A DNA stretch of 16,628 nt from G039029935 sp039029935 (lineage in GTDB: Bacteria; Chloroflexota; Anaerolineae; Caldilineales; Caldilineaceae). Both the position numbers and the translations under genes were made by a program. A model generated the notes under the pieces. The model saw nothing but the letters and a program-made list of their open reading frames with translations. It searched no databases and was not told the origin of the DNA. Where the stretch lies: assembly GCA_039029935.1 (NCBI GenBank), contig JBCCFC010000120.1:1-16628 (forward strand), in the 5' to 3' direction. How positions within the stretch are numbered: position 1 is the first letter of the stretch; each line of letters begins with the position of its first letter. This document shows positions 13,803 through 16,628 of this stretch, piece after piece.

Positions 13803-15842
13803 TTGGCCGATCATCAACAAATTTCTAACTTTATCTGGCAGGTCGCGGACCTGTTGCGTGGACCCTATCGTCCGCCACAATATGAGCGTGTTATGTTGCC
13901 AATGGTCGTGTTGCGTCGTTTTGACTGTGTGCTTGCGGCGACCAAGGCACAGGTATGGGACGCCTATGACAAAAAATATAAACACAACGAGCGCATTCAG
14001 GGGGAGGCCCTTGATGCCATTCTCAACAATGTTGCGGGCCAACGCTTTCACAACCATTCACAGCTCGATTTTGCCACGCTCAGAAGTGATCCTTCAAACA
14101 TCGCCGAGCATCTGACAACCTATATCGAGAGTTTTTCAGCCAATGTGCGCACCATCTTCGAACGCTTCAACTTTGCCGTCGAAATTGAGCGACTCAATGA
14201 TGCCAATCTGCTCTATCTGATCGTCACCAAGTTTAGCGAGATTGATTTGCACCCCGATGTCGTGGATAACATTCAAATGGGTCTGCTATTTGAGAACCTA
14301 ATTCATCGCTTTAATGAGGCCGCCAACGAGACTGCGGGTGACTACTTTACGCCGCGCGAGGTCATTCAGATGATGGTCGATTTGCTACTGACACCGGACA
14401 ATGATCTGTTGACGACTAAGGGCAAAGTCTTTACCTTGTTCGACCCGACCTGTGGCACGGGGGGGATGCTCTCTGAGGCGGAAAACCATATCCGCGAACT
14501 CAACCCTAGTGCCAATCTTCATGTCTATGGGCAGGATTTTAATCCGCGTGCCTATGCTATCGCCGCCTCGGACCAACTGATGAAGGGCAAACAGAACAGT
14601 CACATTAAATTTGGTGATTCACTGATTGATGATCAGCATAAGGGCGAAAAATTTGATTACTTCCTTGCCAATCCGCCCTTTGGCGTCGATTGGAAACGGC
14701 AACAGAGCGAGATCAAAAAAGAACACAAGGCACAGAGCGGACGTTTTGATGCGGGTTTGCCGCGTGTCAATGATGGAGCGTTGCTCTTTCTCCAACCCAT
14801 GGTCAGCAAATTTGAGCCTGTGAATGAGCATATTCACGACTCTGGTTCACGGCTGGCGATTGTCTTTAATGGGTCGCCACTCTTTACGGGTGGGGCAGGC
14901 AGCGGGGAGAGTGACATCCGCAAATGGCTGATTGAGGACAATGACTGGCTGGAGGCGATCATTGCGTTGCCGGAGCAGATGTTTTATAACACGGGCATCG
15001 GCACCTACATTTGGATTGTGACAAACCGCAAGCGCGAGGAGCGGCGGGGCAAGGTGCAGTTGATCGATGCGCGTGAGCGTTATCAATCGATGCGGCGTAG
15101 CATGGGGGACAAACGGCGGTTGCTCACTGCGGACGACATCCGTGCCATTGTCTGCGAGTATGGCAATTTGGCAGAGAGCGCGACGAGCAAGATTTTTGAC
15201 AACGAGGAATTTGGCTATCAGCGTGTACCCATCGAGCGACCGCTGCGGCTGGTCTATGAGATGAGTACAGAGCGCAAGAGCAATTTTCTCGACGCCGAGC
15301 CGCATCTGCTTGATGATGTGCAGGCCATTGACAGGGAGCTAGGGCGCACCCCACGAGCAAACTGGAGCGAGTTTGACAAACTCATGAATGACCTGCTCAA
15401 ACAGCGAGGGAGTAAATGGCGTAAGCCCGCGTTGACGCGCTTCCGCAATGTCTTTACGGATGTGAACCCCGATGCTGCACCTGTGGTACTCAAGACACGC
15501 AAGCCTAGCGATGATCCCCATGCACGGGTCTGGGGGTGGTTTGCAGAGGGCGGGCGTGAGGTATTATACGAGCCGGACAGTCAACTGCGTGATTTTGAGA
15601 ATGTGCCGCTGGTGCGCGGTGAGGATGGCGAGGCATCGGTGGTGGGTTATGTCAATGAGCAGGTGATTCCGCATGTGGCCGATGCGTGGGCAGATCAGGC
15701 GAAGATTCGCACGGGGTATGAGATTAACTTTAATCGTTATTTTTATTCGTATACACCGCCGCGTTCGGTGAGTGAGATTGATGCGGATTTGAAAAGTCTT
15801 GAACAGCAAATCATCTCATTACTCGGACAAACAACAGGATAG
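13803..15842 (+). CDS. hsdM: Type I restriction-modification DNA methyltransferase subunit (N6-adenine)
   Basis: The 679-residue modification subunit transfers a methyl group from S-adenosylmethionine to adenine in the site chosen by HsdS, and is also needed for restriction by an HsdR not seen here. The N-terminal helical domain (SNFIWQVADLLRGPYRPPQY) is followed by GDYFTPREV (179-187), SAM motif I DPTCGTGGML (214-223) and catalytic motif IV NPPF (290-293), then the family stretch LPEQMFYNTGIGTYIWI. Start choice: the frame is open from a TTG at 13788, but GGAG at 13790-13793 lies 9 nt before the in-frame TTG at 13803, so I prefer 13803. No ATG lies in a suitable place. The C-terminus (after about 520) is longer than in short HsdM proteins, as is usual for this subgroup. 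hsdS follows after 5 bp. Confidence 0.92.
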   Translation: MADHQQISNFIWQVADLLRGPYRPPQYERVMLPMVVLRRFDCVLAATKAQVWDAYDKKYKHNERIQGEALDAILNNVAGQRFHNHSQLDFATLRSDPSNIAEHLTTYIESFSANVRTIFERFNFAVEIERLNDANLLYLIVTKFSEIDLHPDVVDNIQMGLLFENLIHRFNEAANETAGDYFTPREVIQMMVDLLLTPDNDLLTTKGKVFTLFDPTCGTGGMLSEAENHIRELNPSANLHVYGQDFNPRAYAIAASDQLMKGKQNSHIKFGDSLIDDQHKGEKFDYFLANPPFGVDWKRQQSEIKKEHKAQSGRFDAGLPRVNDGALLFLQPMVSKFEPVNEHIHDSGSRLAIVFNGSPLFTGGAGSGESDIRKWLIEDNDWLEAIIALPEQMFYNTGIGTYIWIVTNRKREERRGKVQLIDARERYQSMRRSMGDKRRLLTADDIRAIVCEYGNLAESATSKIFDNEEFGYQRVPIERPLRLVYEMSTERKSNFLDAEPHLLDDVQAIDRELGRTPRANWSEFDKLMNDLLKQRGSKWRKPALTRFRNVFTDVNPDAAPVVLKTRKPSDDPHARVWGWFAEGGREVLYEPDSQLRDFENVPLVRGEDGEASVVGYVNEQVIPHVADAWADQAKIRTGYEINFNRYFYSYTPPRSVSEIDADLKSLEQQIISLLGQTTG

Positions 15843-15847
15843 ATTCG

Positions 15848-16628
15848 ATGAAATTAAATTCTTGCGCTGAGTATACTCCGTCAAGTTGGGAAACAACGAA
15901 AATTAAATTTATCGCATCCCGAATAGGTAGTGGCAAAACGCCCAAAGGCGGTTCTGATGTGTATACCAATAATGGCGTCATGTTTATCCGAAGCCAGAAT
16001 GTTCATTTTTCAGGGCTGAAACTAGATGATGTTGTATTTATTCATGAAAATATTGATGCGGAGATGAAGTCAACAAGAGTTCAGGATAGTGACATTCTCT
16101 TAAACATTACAGGTGCGTCACTTGGAAGATGTAGCATTGTGCCACCTGATTTCCCCCCAGCGAATGTGAATCAACATGTTTGTATTATTCGACCATTGAC
16201 GGAAAAAACTATTCCCCGTTTCCTCTACTATGTAATCATGTCGCACTCGGTGCAAACACAAATATTTAACAGCCAAGTTGGTTCGTCACGAGAAGGTTTA
16301 AACTTTTCGGAAGTCAAAGACCTTGAATTCTTACTTCCTTCTTTGAACAAACAGAGTGAAATTGCAGACTACCTCGACCGAGAAACAGCAAAAATCGACA
16401 ACCTCATCACCGCAATGGAACAGTTGTTGACGCTGCTGGCGGCGAAGCGACAGGCAGTCATCTCGGAAGCTGTCACGCGTGGGCTGGGGGCGGATGTTCC
16501 GTTGCGAGTTTCGGGGGTTGAGTGGTTGGGTGAGATTCCGGCTCATTGGGCTATACCCCCTGTGTATGCCCGATATGATGTTCAATTAGGTAAGATGCTT
16601 GATACAAAGCGTATCGTTGGTACAAATC
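15848..16628 (+). CDS. hsdS: Type I restriction-modification specificity subunit, partial (3' end outside window)
   Basis: HsdS sets the DNA target of the HsdM/HsdR complex through two target recognition domains (TRDs). The frame is open from ATG 15848 to the right edge (260 codons). The first TRD spans about residues 1-165, with the usual KTPKGGSDVY entry and QVGSSREGLNFSEVKDLEF exit segments. A helical spacer (about 166-213, SEIADYLDRETAKIDNLI through AAKRQAVISEAVTRGL) follows, and the second TRD opens with GVEWLGEIPAHW (223-234). CAGGA inside the end of hsdM serves as the ribosome-binding site. The first TRD is AT-rich (19 of 60 G+C at 16021-16080) while the spacer is GC-rich (40 of 60 at 16441-16500), as expected if the TRD was swapped in. 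HsdR presumably lies beyond the window. Confidence 0.92.
   Translation, partial: MKLNSCAEYTPSSWETTKIKFIASRIGSGKTPKGGSDVYTNNGVMFIRSQNVHFSGLKLDDVVFIHENIDAEMKSTRVQDSDILLNITGASLGRCSIVPPDFPPANVNQHVCIIRPLTEKTIPRFLYYVIMSHSVQTQIFNSQVGSSREGLNFSEVKDLEFLLPSLNKQSEIADYLDRETAKIDNLITAMEQLLTLLAAKRQAVISEAVTRGLGADVPLRVSGVEWLGEIPAHWAIPPVYARYDVQLGKMLDTKRIVGTN

Noticed and set aside
1..16628. tRNA, rRNA or riboswitch genes
   Set aside because: No cloverleaf, rRNA or known aptamer pattern was recognised by eye on either strand.

Overview
The window looks like a piece of a chromosome (or draft contig) from a member of the Chloroflexota. This rests on the mix of families: paired Gfo/Idh/MocA oxidoreductases, a giant secreted multi-domain glycosidase-like protein ending in a YLPL-type tail, a DUF4058 relic, and two-palindrome dispersed repeats. 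It is an inference from gene content; no rRNA or other taxonomic marker is present. Base composition is moderate (about half G+C) except for the extreme left end and parts of hsdS.

Layout. (1) 1-2158, minus strand: two Gfo/Idh/MocA-family NAD(P)-dependent oxidoreductases overlapping by ATGA. The downstream one runs off the left edge, and its last ~95 bases are unusually GC-rich and no longer look like the family. (2) 2159-2654: divergent intergenic region with a short relic of a third Gfo/Idh/MocA gene, a 101-bp MITE-like element with terminal inverted repeats and a perfect 6-bp target duplication, and a possible 24-codon leader ORF. (3) 2655-11600, plus: one uninterrupted 2,981-residue exported protein. 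It strings together an N-terminal membrane/signal segment, a helical domain, two Ig-like domains, a CBM6/35-like domain, a spherulin-4-like barrel, a GH26-like barrel, a GH39/PslG-like barrel, a DUF11 domain, a DUF4874/DUF4832 pair, a second alpha/alpha domain and C-terminal beta repeats. (4) 11824-12910, plus: a two-gene operon for a split ThDP-dependent decarboxylase of the sulfopyruvate/phosphonopyruvate type (comD/comE-like). (5) 12911-13787: a repeat-rich decayed region with two copies of a double-palindrome repeat, a long imperfect hairpin, and a DUF4058 gene that has lost its middle and then received a second copy (81 bp) of the same MITE near its 3' end. (6) 13803-16628, plus: a type I restriction-modification locus, with complete hsdM followed after 5 bp by hsdS, which is cut by the right edge. 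hsdR is not in the window.

How the parts relate. The oxidoreductases, the giant glycosidase and the decarboxylase are separate transcription units with no evident shared pathway. The giant protein probably acts outside the cell on complex polysaccharide, perhaps biofilm matrix, but its substrate is not shown by sequence. The 13-kb region is a scar zone beside a type I RM locus whose specificity gene shows a strong compositional mosaic, fitting repeated exchange of DNA there.
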